The position numbers were made by a program, and so were the translations under genes. 64,000 nucleotides of DNA from Campylobacterales bacterium (lineage in GTDB: Bacteria > Campylobacterota > Campylobacteria > Campylobacterales > Sulfurimonadaceae): positions 1 through 64,000 of the forward strand of contig JAPLGM010000014.1 of assembly GCA_026390165.1 (NCBI GenBank), written 5' to 3'. This document shows positions 1 to 8,511 of the stretch, piece by piece; the first letter of the stretch is position 1; each line of letters starts with the position of its first letter. The notes beneath the pieces were generated by a model. That model did not search any database. It saw nothing but the letters and a program-made list of their open reading frames with translations, and was not told the DNA's origin.

Positions 1-339
1 TTGGATTTTATCCCCAAACAATACGAAGAGATACCCGAATTTAATGAAGCATTCTTAATAGCGACACGATACAAATGGAATAAAGAAGATATGAGAGTCT
101 ATGATTGGGTTGCTATGAAAGAGAGAGATGAAGAGAATGCGTTAAGAAAAGCTAGGGATATGGCTCTGGCGAAGGGGATGGCAGAGGGGATGGCAGAGGG
201 GATTGAGCAAGGTCGAGAAGAAGGGGAGAAAAATAAGGCAATTGAAATCGCGAAAAATCTTCTTGATATTCTTGATGATGAAACGATTGCCCTCAAAACA
301 GGATTGACCCCTACCGATGTTAAGAAACTTAGAAACTAA
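1..339 (+). CDS. Rpn-family PD-(D/E)XK nuclease/transposase-like protein, C-terminal part
   Basis: Only the C-terminal 112 residues are in the window; the reading frame is open to base 1, so the true start lies upstream. What is visible is the region after the nuclease core: a segment around 'YDWVAMKERDEENA', then a charged helix with the repeats GMAEGMAEGIEQG, then a short helical tail. Such Gly/Glu-rich repeats followed by a small C-terminal helix pair are typical of the Rpn (recombination-promoting nuclease, YhgA-like) family. Catalytic residues are not in view, so activity cannot be judged. pglB follows 12 bases downstream on the same strand, but the two are probably unrelated in function. 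Confidence 0.6.
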   Translation: MDFIPKQYEEIPEFNEAFLIATRYKWNKEDMRVYDWVAMKERDEENALRKARDMALAKGMAEGMAEGIEQGREEGEKNKAIEIAKNLLDILDDETIALKTGLTPTDVKKLRN

Positions 340-351
340 GGAACTATTTTT

Positions 352-2454
352 ATGAAACTACAACTCCCCAACGAGACAACCAACACCAAAACGGTACTCC
401 TCCTCATCGTCGTAGCCTATCTCTTCTCCCTAGCCATGCGCTATTTTTGGGTTATGGAGGTTCAAGCTATCCCCTCTTTTTATTGGAATCATGCCCTCAT
501 GATCAATACCAATGATGGATATTTCTTCGCGGAAGGGGCACGTGATATTCTCAACGGGACTCATCAAGCCAATGATCTTTCCCCTATTAATGAGCCACTA
601 TCGCTTTTAACGGCGTGGCTTGCGAAAATCATCCCCGTAAGCTTTGAAACCCTGCTTCTCACTATGCCTGCATTTCTTGGGTCGCTGATTGTTATCCCTC
701 TAGTGTTGATCGGACGCTCTCTCAATCAAACGACGATGGGGTTTATCGCTGCCCTTATTGGCTCTGTCGCTTATAGCTACTACAATCGTACGATGAGTGG
801 CTATTACGATACGGATATGCTCAATATCGTCTTCCCTGTGTTCGAAATTTATTCCCTTATTCTCGCCCTTACCCATCAACGCAACCGCTATTTGATCCCC
901 ATTACCGTTTCAATTGCCCTCTATCAATGGTGGTATCCCCAAGCGTACTCCTTGGACAGCGCCCTTTTTGGGATCATTATCGCATATGCCCTTTTCTCTG
1001 ATCGAAAAAATATCTATTTTTATAAAATAGCCCTTTTTATCCTCATCGGTATTTTATCGCTCCCTATTTGGATGAAACTACTTCTTGCCTTGGCTATTTT
1101 TGCTGTGTTTCATTTTCAACCCAAACAAAATCAAAAATGGTTTTGGGCTCTTTTTGCAGGGGTTGCACTCCTTTATTTCGCAACAGGGGGGATTGATCCG
1201 ATTTGGGGGCAGCTCAAAAGCTATCTTTTCCGTGAAAGTACTTCCAATGATGCTGAACTCCATTTTTACAATGTAGCCCAAACGGTTCGTGAAGCGGGGC
1301 ATATCCCCTTTACGGTTTTTGCCGAACGAATCAGCGGACATACCATCACCTTTTTACTCGCATGTATCGGTTATATTCTTAGCCTTATCGCGTACCGTCC
1401 CCTTATCATCACCCTCCCCCTCGTTGCCCTTGGATTTATTGCCATGTCAGCAGGTCTACGTTTTACGATCTATGCCGTTGCCCCTATGGCACTTGGATTC
1501 GCCTATTTAGTACTGCTCATCACCCAGAGTATCGAAAAACGTTGGCTACAAATCGTTACCCTCATTGTCTTCACGGGAGTTGCCCTTTATCCCAATTATC
1601 TTCATATCAAAGAATATATGACCCCCACTGTTTTCACCACGCAAGAGGTGTCGATGCTCGATAAGCTCGGGAAAATAGCAGACCGTGAAGATTATGTTAT
1701 CTCATGGTGGGATTATGGCTACCCGATTCGCTACTACAGCGATGTTAAAACGCTCGTTGACGGAGGGAAACACAGTGGTGATGTCAATTACCCTGCCAGT
1801 TATATCCTCACGCAGCCACAGCAAAATGCAGCCGCTATGGCGCGTCTGAGTGTCGAATACACCGAGAAGGGGTTTGAGAACAACAAAAGTGCCATTATTG
1901 CGCAAATGCTCAAAGAGTCCAAAGCCGATAGTGTCGATGATATGATGGTCAATCTTCAGCTTAATCCAACCTCTCTTCCTAAACCGACCCGCGATGTCTA
2001 TCTCTATCTCCCCCTTCGGATGATGGATATTCTCCCCACTGTCACCCTCTTTAGCCATCTCGATCTCAAAAATCCTGATAACAAAGAGGAACAACCTTTC
2101 TTTTACACGACTCAGCAGATACAAGATACGGGCAAAATAATTGAGCTGGGGAATGGGATTTCGATCCTCAAGGAGAAAAGTATCCTCACAATGGGAGGTC
2201 AAGAGGTTCCCATCAAAGGGTTTTATGAGGTCGGCTACAATAAGGAAAATAAACTTCAAATGAATGCACAACATTTCTCATCCGAAGGGCTTAATGTTAT
2301 TTATATGGCAAGCTATGGACGGTTTGTGATTGTGGATGATTTTTATTTCAACTCTGCCTATATTCAGATGTTTGTTTTTGACCATTACGACCCCAAATTG
2401 TTTGAGCCTGTCTTGAGCGATCCGATGACCAAAATTTACAAATTAAAAGTGTAA
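352..2454 (+). CDS. pglB: PglB/STT3-type oligosaccharyltransferase
   Basis: 700-residue membrane protein, close to the 713 residues of Campylobacter PglB. It transfers a lipid-linked oligosaccharide onto Asn in D/E-X-N-X-S/T sequons on the periplasmic side of the inner membrane. About the first 430 residues are hydrophobic, with many membrane spans; the rest is a periplasmic domain opening with the family signature WWDYG (W452-G456), which recognises the +2 Ser/Thr of the sequon. The first loop holds 'NTNDGYFFAEGARD', where the metal-binding Asp of STT3 proteins lies. The start follows GGAACTATTTTT. The DegT aminotransferase begins 3 bases after the stop and pglF overlaps that gene, so the three form an N-glycosylation operon. 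Family assignment is secure; the glycan is unknown. Confidence 0.93.
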   Translation: MKLQLPNETTNTKTVLLLIVVAYLFSLAMRYFWVMEVQAIPSFYWNHALMINTNDGYFFAEGARDILNGTHQANDLSPINEPLSLLTAWLAKIIPVSFETLLLTMPAFLGSLIVIPLVLIGRSLNQTTMGFIAALIGSVAYSYYNRTMSGYYDTDMLNIVFPVFEIYSLILALTHQRNRYLIPITVSIALYQWWYPQAYSLDSALFGIIIAYALFSDRKNIYFYKIALFILIGILSLPIWMKLLLALAIFAVFHFQPKQNQKWFWALFAGVALLYFATGGIDPIWGQLKSYLFRESTSNDAELHFYNVAQTVREAGHIPFTVFAERISGHTITFLLACIGYILSLIAYRPLIITLPLVALGFIAMSAGLRFTIYAVAPMALGFAYLVLLITQSIEKRWLQIVTLIVFTGVALYPNYLHIKEYMTPTVFTTQEVSMLDKLGKIADREDYVISWWDYGYPIRYYSDVKTLVDGGKHSGDVNYPASYILTQPQQNAAAMARLSVEYTEKGFENNKSAIIAQMLKESKADSVDDMMVNLQLNPTSLPKPTRDVYLYLPLRMMDILPTVTLFSHLDLKNPDNKEEQPFFYTTQQIQDTGKIIELGNGISILKEKSILTMGGQEVPIKGFYEVGYNKENKLQMNAQHFSSEGLNVIYMASYGRFVIVDDFYFNSAYIQMFVFDHYDPKLFEPVLSDPMTKIYKLKV

Positions 2455-2456
2455 CG

Positions 2457-3566
2457 ATGCAAAATTCTCGCCTCTTCCTCTCCCCTCCCGATATGAGCGG
2501 TCGAGAACAAACGTATATTGCCCAAGCGTTTGAGAGCAATTATATCGCCCCCGTAGGGCCTATGGTGGATCGCTTTGAAAACAGTATCATAGAGCTTACC
2601 CATACCCCAAATGCCCTCGCCCTTTCATCCGCTACCGCCGCACTTCATCTTGCCCTTCGTGTATTGGGCATTGGGGCAGGAGATATTGTCCTCGCCTCCT
2701 CATTTACCTTTATCGGCTCCATTGCCCCCATCCTCTACCAAAATGCCATCCCCTATTTTATCGACAGTGATACTCAAAGTTGGAATTTAGACCCCACTCT
2801 TTTAGAAGAGGCGATACACAAAGCTCCTAAAAAACCCAAAGCCCTCATCCTAACCCATCTGTACGGTCAATGCGCCGATTTAAAACAAATCAGTGAAATT
2901 TGTATGGCTCACGGCATTTATCTCATCGAAGATGCCGCCGAAAGTTTGGGAGCATCTTTTTCGAAAAAGCAAAGCGGAACATTTGGAATTTTCGGTGTCT
3001 ACAGTTTTAACGGCAATAAGATTCTCACGACCTCTGGGGGTGGGATGCTTATTTCGCCCCATAAAGAGCTTATCGAAAAAGCCCGTTTTTACTCTACTCA
3101 AGCACGTGAGGATGCCCCTTATTATGAGCATACCGAGTTTGGATACAACTATCGCCTAAGCAATATTTTAGCGGCTATCGGAGTGGCACAGATGGAAGTA
3201 TTACACGAACGAATTGCAAAAAAACAGATGATTTTTGAGTGGTACCGTGAAGAGCTAAAGAACATTAATGAAATCTCTTTTATGCCCTCTCTCCCCAATG
3301 CAGAGGGGAATCGTTGGCTCACAACGGTTACTTTTGAAAACAGTAACCCCGAAAAAATCCGTCTTGCATTGGAAGAGGAGAATATCGAAAGCCGTCCCTT
3401 GTGGAAGCCGATGCACCTTCAGCCTCTTTTCAAAGAAGCTCTTCATCACGAGAATAGGACATCTCAAACCCTCTTTGAAAAAGGGCTTTGCCTCCCCAGT
3501 GGAACCAAAATGTCTCGTGCTGATGTAGCAAGAGTCTGTAATCTCCTCAAAAAGTCTCTTGCATGA
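2457..3566 (+). CDS. pglE: DegT/DnrJ/EryC1 sugar aminotransferase (PglE-like)
   Basis: 369-residue PLP-dependent aminotransferase of the DegT family. In the Pgl pathway PglE aminates the UDP-4-keto-6-deoxy-GlcNAc made by PglF. The PLP-binding lysine is in 'FNGNKILTT' with the usual downstream GGG; the cofactor-binding 'EDAAES' lies just before it. The protein opens with 'FLSPPDMSGREQTYI', typical of the family's N-terminal arm. It is 3 bases after pglB and its stop overlaps the pglF start (ATGA). Substrate is inferred from the neighbours. No acetyltransferase (PglD) is seen nearby, so that step must be encoded elsewhere. Confidence 0.85.
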   Translation: MQNSRLFLSPPDMSGREQTYIAQAFESNYIAPVGPMVDRFENSIIELTHTPNALALSSATAALHLALRVLGIGAGDIVLASSFTFIGSIAPILYQNAIPYFIDSDTQSWNLDPTLLEEAIHKAPKKPKALILTHLYGQCADLKQISEICMAHGIYLIEDAAESLGASFSKKQSGTFGIFGVYSFNGNKILTTSGGGMLISPHKELIEKARFYSTQAREDAPYYEHTEFGYNYRLSNILAAIGVAQMEVLHERIAKKQMIFEWYREELKNINEISFMPSLPNAEGNRWLTTVTFENSNPEKIRLALEEENIESRPLWKPMHLQPLFKEALHHENRTSQTLFEKGLCLPSGTKMSRADVARVCNLLKKSLA

Positions 3567-5344
3567 GGGGATGGCTACGCCCAAACAGCACCAACCGAAC
3601 CTCTTTTTTTATCCTAACCGATACACTTTTATCCATCTTCACCCTCTATATCGCGTATCTTCTTCGCTTTAATTTTGAGATACCCAATGCGTTCTTAACT
3701 GTGTTTTGGTCCGTTTTTTTCACCCTCTTCGGGCTCAAACTTCTCTTTATCGCTCTCTTTAAGAATTACACGATTATCTGGCGTTTTTTTGCTTTGAGCG
3801 ACGCAAAAGGACTTTTTCAAGCCCATCTTGTGGCATATACCCTTTTTGCCCTACTTTATACCCTTGTTCCTGAACCTTTTTCCCCTTTTCCTCGTAGCGT
3901 TATCATCATCGATTTTCTCCTCTCCTTTACTACTCTGGGGCTACTGCGGTTTTCAAAACGGCTTCTCCTCGAATCACGTCGCCATGTTCATAACTATAGC
4001 CCTACCCTCATTGTCGGTATCTCCTCCAATACCTCCCACCTCATCAAAAGCACCCTTGAAAACTCCAGTGAGTACTACCCTATCGCCATCCTTGCCCTCC
4101 AAGAAAAGAACCTTAATATGATCGGCTCCACGATCCAAAACCTAAAAATTATCGGGATCGACAAGCTTAAAGAATCGATCAAAATCCACCCTATCACCGC
4201 CGCTATCATCGACGGTTCACTCTCTACTACCTATTTACGTGAAGCCTACCAACTGTTAAGCGATGCAGGAATCCAAGAGATCAAACGCTCACGGTTATTG
4301 GATGAGTCCCATAACACCATCGAATCGCTCTCTCTCGAAGAGCTTCTCGCCCGTCACCCCAAAGATCTTGACCAAAAAACCATTGGAGCTTTCATAGCGG
4401 GGAAAACCGTCGTTATCACAGGAGCTGGGGGAAGTATCGGAAGTGAGATAGCACTACAGTGTCATACGTTTGGAGCAAAAGCCCTTATCTTGATCGATAA
4501 CAGTGAATACAACCTTTATCAAATCGGCGAAAAACTCCCCTTGGCATCTCTCCACTTAACCAATATTTTAGACAAAAAAGCTCTCGATACCCTTATTGGC
4601 TCCTCCAAGCCTGACATCCTCATCCATGCCGCCGCCTACAAGCACGTACCGCTATGTGAAGCAAACATTCACGCCACAATCATGAACAATATCATCGGAA
4701 GCCGCAACGTTATCGACAGCGCTATTACTAACCGTGTTCGTAAAATTGTTATTATCTCAACCGATAAAGCGGTACGTCCTACCAATATTATGGGGGCAAC
4801 GAAACGGATTGTGGAGCTCTACGCCCAAAACGTTGACCCCAAAGAGAGTGAAATCGTCTCCGTCCGCTTTGGAAATGTTCTAGGCTCCAGCGGAAGTGTT
4901 ATCCCCAAATTCAAAGCCCAAATCGATAGCGGTGGACCCGTCACCCTCACCCACCCCGACATCACCCGCTATTTTATGCTAATCGGCGAAGCGTGCCAAC
5001 TCGTTCTTCAAGCTGCCGCTATTGCCAAAGGGGGAGAACTCTTCATCCTCGACATGGGAGAGCCGATTAAAATCATCGATTTAGCGCGCACAATGATCCG
5101 CCTCTATGCGACGAAACCGATTGAGATAATTATGAGCGGATTACGTCCGGGGGAGAAACTGTACGAAGAGTTGTTAATTGATGATAGTGAGCAAAAAACA
5201 GTATTTGAATCGATCTTCATCGCCCGCTCAACCCCCTATCCGATAGAGAAGCTGTGTGACGATATAGAAAAATTAGTGGGGAGCAACACCCCTATTGAAG
5301 CGTTGCAAAAAATTGTACCGGAGTTTAAACCCTCCGGCGTATAA
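3563..5344 (+). CDS. pglF: PglF-like UDP-N-acetylglucosamine 4,6-dehydratase
   Basis: 593 residues, the usual length of the membrane-bound PglF/WbpM/CapD class. About residues 15-135 form four membrane spans; a cytoplasmic CoA-binding-like region follows, then an extended SDR dehydratase domain. Visible signatures are the NAD-binding GAGGSIGSE, the 'STDKAVRPTN' segment, and MGATKR, where Met replaces the SDR tyrosine, as is usual in this dehydratase class. The product is the 4-keto-6-deoxy sugar used by the preceding aminotransferase, giving a bacillosamine-type precursor. The start codon overlaps the stop of that gene. The downstream neighbour ilvD is convergent, with 1 base between the stops, so the operon ends here. 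Confidence 0.9.
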   Translation: MRGWLRPNSTNRTSFFILTDTLLSIFTLYIAYLLRFNFEIPNAFLTVFWSVFFTLFGLKLLFIALFKNYTIIWRFFALSDAKGLFQAHLVAYTLFALLYTLVPEPFSPFPRSVIIIDFLLSFTTLGLLRFSKRLLLESRRHVHNYSPTLIVGISSNTSHLIKSTLENSSEYYPIAILALQEKNLNMIGSTIQNLKIIGIDKLKESIKIHPITAAIIDGSLSTTYLREAYQLLSDAGIQEIKRSRLLDESHNTIESLSLEELLARHPKDLDQKTIGAFIAGKTVVITGAGGSIGSEIALQCHTFGAKALILIDNSEYNLYQIGEKLPLASLHLTNILDKKALDTLIGSSKPDILIHAAAYKHVPLCEANIHATIMNNIIGSRNVIDSAITNRVRKIVIISTDKAVRPTNIMGATKRIVELYAQNVDPKESEIVSVRFGNVLGSSGSVIPKFKAQIDSGGPVTLTHPDITRYFMLIGEACQLVLQAAAIAKGGELFILDMGEPIKIIDLARTMIRLYATKPIEIIMSGLRPGEKLYEELLIDDSEQKTVFESIFIARSTPYPIEKLCDDIEKLVGSNTPIEALQKIVPEFKPSGV

Positions 5345-5345
5345 A

Positions 5346-7034
5346 TTATAACTCGGTTTTTAACGCGGCACCATTGGAGGCATTGGATACGAGAAGGCTA
5401 TAACGTTTAAGCCATTTAGACTTGATCTCTTTTTTTAGAGGTTTCCAGTGAAGACGTCGTTGTTCAAGCACTTCATAACTTACATTGAGCTGCAAGAGGT
5501 GTTTATCGACATCGAGACTGATCTCATCCCCGTCTTCAACAAGTCCGATCAATCCCCCCTCAGCAGCTTCCGGACTAACGTGTCCGATACTAGCTCCCCG
5601 AGTCGCCCCCGAAAAACGGCCATCGGTGATAAGGGCAACGCTCTCACCCAATCCCATCCCCATAATAAGAGCCGTAGGGGCGAGCATCTCTTGCATCCCC
5701 GGACCCCCTTTTGGCCCTTCATAACGGATAACGACGACATCACCCGCTTTGACTTTGTGTCCCATAATCCCTTTGATCGCTTCATCTTGAGAGTTAAAAC
5801 AAATCGCTTTACCGGTAAACTGACGCATATTAGGGGTGATTCCCGCTGTTTTAACAACCGCCCCCTCTTCGGCAAGATTACCGAATAGAATCGACAATCC
5901 ACCCACAGGAGAGAAAGCGTTTTCATTAGTATGGATGATATTCGTATCTTTAATCACTGCATCTTTAATCCGCTCACCCAACGTCTCACCGGTGATCGTC
6001 ATTGCATCAAGATGCAAAACACCGCCGCGACGACTCACCTCTTTCATAACGGCATTGACACCGCCTGCGCGGTTGATATCATCCATATGGACGGTAGAGA
6101 GTGATGGGGAAATTTTGGCGATATGGGCCACTTTTTCAGAGATTTCATTGATTTTTGTAATATCGAAATCAACTTCCGCCTCTTTGGCAATACTCAATAG
6201 ATGAAGAACGGTATTGGAAGACCCCCCCATCGCCATATCAATAACAAACGCATTATGAATGGCTTTATCATTGAGGATATTGCGCATATTCCATTTTTCA
6301 CTGTTTTCGTCTTTGACCATCTCAACGATCCGCTTTGCCGCCTCTTTTACCATCGCGATACGCTCCGGTGTCATTGCCAAAACCGTACCATTTCCCGGCA
6401 GTGCTACCCCCATCGCTTCACAGAGGGTATTCATTGAGTTAGCGGTAAACATCCCCGAACACGATCCCCCAGACGGACACGCTTCACACTCGATTTCATA
6501 CAGCTCTTCATCGGACATTTTACCATCCGCGTGTTTTCCGACTGCTTCAAATGCCGTGGCCAAATCAATAGCCGTTCCGTCTTTTTTATGTCCCGCCTTC
6601 ATCGGCCCGCCCGAGACGAAAATGGTCGGTACATTGACGCGCAACGCCCCCATCAACATCCCCGGAACGATTTTGTCACAGTTGGGGATACAAATCAACC
6701 CATCCAGCTTGTGGGCATTCATCACCGTCTCAATACTGTCAGCAATGAGTTCACGACTAGGAAGTGAGTACAACATCCCATCATGCCCCATCGCGATTCC
6801 GTCATCGACACCGATCGTATTAAATTCAAACGGGACACCGCCCGCCTCACGAATCGCCTCTTTGACGATACGGCCGTACTCTTGGAGGAAAAAGTGCCCC
6901 GGAATAATATCAATATGAGAGTTGGCTACCCCAATAAACGGTTTATCAAAATCTTCATCTTTTAACCCTGTCGCCCGTAGCAAACTGCGGTGGGGAGTTT
7001 TATCAAACCCTTTTTTAATCGTATCACTGCGCAT
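5346..7034 (-). CDS. ilvD: Dihydroxy-acid dehydratase
   Basis: 562 residues, full length for IlvD. It dehydrates 2,3-dihydroxy-isovalerate and 2,3-dihydroxy-3-methylvalerate in valine and isoleucine synthesis, in the cytoplasm. Iron-sulfur ligands are in 'CIPNCDK' and '[16 protein letters not shown]'. The N-terminus '[19 protein letters not shown]' and the C-terminal '[19 protein letters not shown]' are family hallmarks. The start is supported by GAAGGATATTT just before the ATG. It is monocistronic: pglF converges from one side and the tRNA cluster diverges on the other. Many long antisense frames across it are shadows. Confidence 0.96.
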   Translation of the reverse strand: MRSDTIKKGFDKTPHRSLLRATGLKDEDFDKPFIGVANSHIDIIPGHFFLQEYGRIVKEAIREAGGVPFEFNTIGVDDGIAMGHDGMLYSLPSRELIADSIETVMNAHKLDGLICIPNCDKIVPGMLMGALRVNVPTIFVSGGPMKAGHKKDGTAIDLATAFEAVGKHADGKMSDEELYEIECEACPSGGSCSGMFTANSMNTLCEAMGVALPGNGTVLAMTPERIAMVKEAAKRIVEMVKDENSEKWNMRNILNDKAIHNAFVIDMAMGGSSNTVLHLLSIAKEAEVDFDITKINEISEKVAHIAKISPSLSTVHMDDINRAGGVNAVMKEVSRRGGVLHLDAMTITGETLGERIKDAVIKDTNIIHTNENAFSPVGGLSILFGNLAEEGAVVKTAGITPNMRQFTGKAICFNSQDEAIKGIMGHKVKAGDVVVIRYEGPKGGPGMQEMLAPTALIMGMGLGESVALITDGRFSGATRGASIGHVSPEAAEGGLIGLVEDGDEISLDVDKHLLQLNVSYEVLEQRRLHWKPLKKEIKSKWLKRYSLLVSNASNGAALKTEL

Positions 7035-7113
7035 AAATATCCTTCATTTGACTTTTTATTTTCTATATTATTATAGCTAAACTCCACTTTTTTCTAAAAT
7101 TATCAAAAACCTC

Positions 7114-7142
7114 TTTACAACACTTATTTTTTTTGGTATACT
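7114..7142 (+). promoter_or_regulatory. sigma-70 type promoter for the tRNA cluster
   Basis: TTTACA at 7114-7119 and TATACT at 7137-7142 are separated by 17 bases and sit 20 bases before tRNA-Gly. Spacing and hexamers match a housekeeping promoter. Assignment is by sequence only. Confidence 0.7.
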
Positions 7143-7161
7143 TCCACTCCACAAAGAAAGT

Positions 7162-7236
<75 letters not shown>

Positions 7237-7237
7237 T

Positions 7238-7289
7238 ATACCTCAGTTAAGATATTTGGAAACAATGTTTTAGTTGAGGTATTTTTTTG
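7238..7289 (+). terminator. Stem-loop with T-tract between tRNA-Gly and tRNA-Leu
   Basis: ATACCTCAGTTAA (7238-7250) is nearly complementary to TTAGTTGAGGTAT (7270-7282), with two mismatches, and a run of T follows to 7288. It has the form of an intrinsic terminator or a processing hairpin. It lies inside the tRNA cluster, so readthrough to the later tRNAs, or a separate promoter, is implied. Confidence 0.5.
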
Positions 7290-7297
7290 TTATCGTT

Positions 7298-7384
7298 GCC
7301 CGGATGGCGAAATCGGTAGACGCAAGGGACTTAAAATCCCTCGGTGGTAACACTGTGCCGGTTCAAGTCCGGCTCCGGGCACCA
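7298..7384 (+). tRNA. tRNA-Leu (UAA)
   Basis: Acceptor GCCCGGA pairs with TCCGGGC. Anticodon loop CTTAAAA within stem AGGGA/TCCCT gives UAA. A long variable arm (class II) is present and CCA is encoded. Confidence 0.97.
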
Positions 7385-7393
7385 CAAATGGAT

Positions 7394-7467
7394 GGTGGTA
7401 TGGCCAAGCGGTAAGGCGCTGGTTTGCAAAACCTTGACCCCCAGTTCGAATCTGGGTACCACCTCCA
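7394..7467 (+). tRNA. tRNA-Cys (GCA)
   Basis: Acceptor GGTGGTA pairs with TACCACC and the T-stem is CCCAG/CTGGG; anticodon loop TTGCAAA gives GCA and CCA is encoded. The lower anticodon stem is imperfect: CTGGT (7419-7423) faces ACCTT (7431-7435), giving C-T and T-T mismatches at 27:43 and 28:42. The last 17 bases recur at 8426-8442. Confidence 0.93.
7451..7467 (+). repeat. 17-bp tRNA-Cys 3'-end repeat, copy within the gene
   Basis: TCTGGGTACCACCTCCA, running from the T-loop through the CCA of tRNA-Cys, is repeated exactly in direct orientation at 8426-8442. A direct copy of a tRNA 3' end is the usual attachment-site signature of tRNA-targeting integrases. Confidence 0.7.
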
Positions 7468-7494
7468 AATTGTAAGATAGTCTCACTTTTATAC

Positions 7495-7582
7495 GGGTCA
7501 CTGGCAGAGTGGTCGATTGCACCGGTCTTGAAAACCGGCGAGGGTTAAACCTCCTAAGGTTCAAATCCTTAGTGGCCCGCCA
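7495..7582 (+). tRNA. tRNA-Ser (UGA)
   Basis: Acceptor GGGTCAC pairs with GTGGCCC. Anticodon stem CCGGT/ACCGG encloses CTTGAAA, giving UGA. The long variable arm GAGGGTTAAACCTC identifies a class II serine tRNA. CCA is encoded. It lies between the two copies of the tRNA-Cys 3' end. Confidence 0.97.
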
Positions 7583-7790
7583 TCTACACACAAAAAAAAT
7601 CTTCACAACTCCCTTATTTATGGTACTTTCAGAATTACATTTCAATATTTTTTTCAGAACCATTTTTTCAAAAAAAAACTATTTATTGGTGTAAAACAGT
7701 GCTTCACTGCCATACCTTTGGAGCATACGGCGACGTTCATTGATGTTATGCTATAATTTTCTTATAAATAATTAGAAAAAGGGGTTTAGA

Positions 7791-7934
7791 ATGTCATACA
7801 TTATTCGTGATAATCAACTACAGACCGCCAAACCTATTAAAAATTTGACCGATGAGCAAAAAAAAGTGCTTCGTATCGGCACTGTCAAACAAATAGATAA
7901 GATCAAATCTCTCAAAGCACAGCTTGCAAGTTAA
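7791..7934 (+). CDS. Small hypothetical protein, 47 aa
   Basis: An ATG preceded by AAAAAGGGGTTTAGA opens a 47-codon frame. The product is charged, with many Lys (RDNQLQTAKPIKNLTDEQKK, then a basic helix ending in AQLAS). A TATAAT at 7752-7757 could be a promoter element. It shows no domain I recognise. It lies in the otherwise decayed stretch between the tRNA cluster and dsbD, so it may be cargo left from an integrated element. The good ribosome-binding site is the main reason to believe it is translated. Confidence 0.5.
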   Translation: MSYIIRDNQLQTAKPIKNLTDEQKKVLRIGTVKQIDKIKSLKAQLAS

Positions 7935-7943
7935 GCTGGCTTC

Positions 7944-8195
7944 TTGATAACTCCCCTTTCTGTAAGTGATATAGCCTCTTTTTTCAATTCATTTGATTTT
8001 AAAAATGAATCTATCCATATTCAAAAATTAGTCAGTCTACTCGGTGAAACAGCTTATTGTTACCAAAATATCATCCATGCAGGATTTAATGGGGAAACCC
8101 CATACGGATTTGAAAACATTCCCAATTCAGGTAAAAATGCTTTTGAAGATTATATGGTTTTTAACCTGCTCCCCAACGATCCCACCATTTTTTAA
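7944..8195 (+). CDS. Possible hypothetical protein fragment, 83 codons
   Basis: A frame open from a TTG codon 10 bases after the 47-aa ORF. Its product is protein-like in composition (for example 'DIASFFNSFDF', 'GFNGETPYGFENI'), but no domain is recognised and no convincing ribosome-binding site precedes it. It may be the tail of a gene whose start was lost, or a coupled small gene. It ends beside a broken regulator on the other strand, in a region that looks like the remains of an insertion. Confidence 0.3.
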   Translation: MITPLSVSDIASFFNSFDFKNESIHIQKLVSLLGETAYCYQNIIHAGFNGETPYGFENIPNSGKNAFEDYMVFNLLPNDPTIF

Positions 8196-8203
8196 TTTCG
8201 CTT

Positions 8204-8419
8204 TTATAAATTATCTGCAAGCGGGGTAGGTTCAAAAAACTTAGCGATAGGGACATCCAAAACTTTACTTATTTTATACAGATGTTCGATGTTGAAGTGT
8301 TTGTCGTTACTTCATAATTCAGCGGCTGATACGAGGCTAACAGAGTTGTATCCTATTTCATACGATAAAGCAAGTCATCGTGTTTTAGGCGTAAAGAAAA
8401 TAAATTTAATTTTTGAAAG
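8204..8419 (-). pseudogene. XRE-family (Cro/CI-type HTH) regulator, frameshifted and stop-interrupted
   Basis: Read on the minus strand, this stretch gives 'SLRLKHDDL', then after a one-base frame change near 8370 'ALSYEIGYNSVSLVSAAEL', an in-frame TGA at 8312-8314, and 'NDKHFNIEHLYKISKVL' followed by 'DVPIAKFFEP'. The order (D-L-A helix, recognition-like helix, 'hxxLxKIxKxLDVPxxxFF') is that of XRE-type helix-turn-helix proteins. No intact frame spans it. It probably was the regulator of a lost mobile or toxin-antitoxin element. The family call rests on pattern only, but the break in the frame is directly visible. Confidence 0.6.
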
Positions 8420-8425
8420 CCCCTC

Positions 8426-8442
8426 TCTGGGTACCACCTCCA
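8426..8442 (+). repeat. Displaced copy of the tRNA-Cys 3' end (candidate att remnant)
   Basis: Identical over 17 bases, in the same orientation, to the 3' end of tRNA-Cys (7451-7467), ending exactly at the encoded CCA. Identity stops abruptly on both sides. The interval between the copies carries tRNA-Ser, the 47-aa ORF and the XRE pseudogene, but no integrase. Confidence 0.65.
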
Positions 8443-8511
8443 GATCTGTTTACCCATCGAGCTCCGCTAATAGTGAACTCGTAGAAGTAACGTGACTAAG
8501 AGGATTTTTTA

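Noticed and set aside
1702-2274. 190-codon minus-strand frame
   Set aside because: Antisense to the periplasmic domain of pglB; no domain or start signal.
6259-6918. 219-codon plus-strand frame
   Set aside because: Lies wholly antisense to ilvD, whose product is complete and conserved.
7331-7663. 110-codon minus-strand frame across the tRNA cluster
   Set aside because: It is antisense to tRNA-Leu, tRNA-Cys and tRNA-Ser; such frames arise from tRNA base pairing and have no ribosome-binding site.
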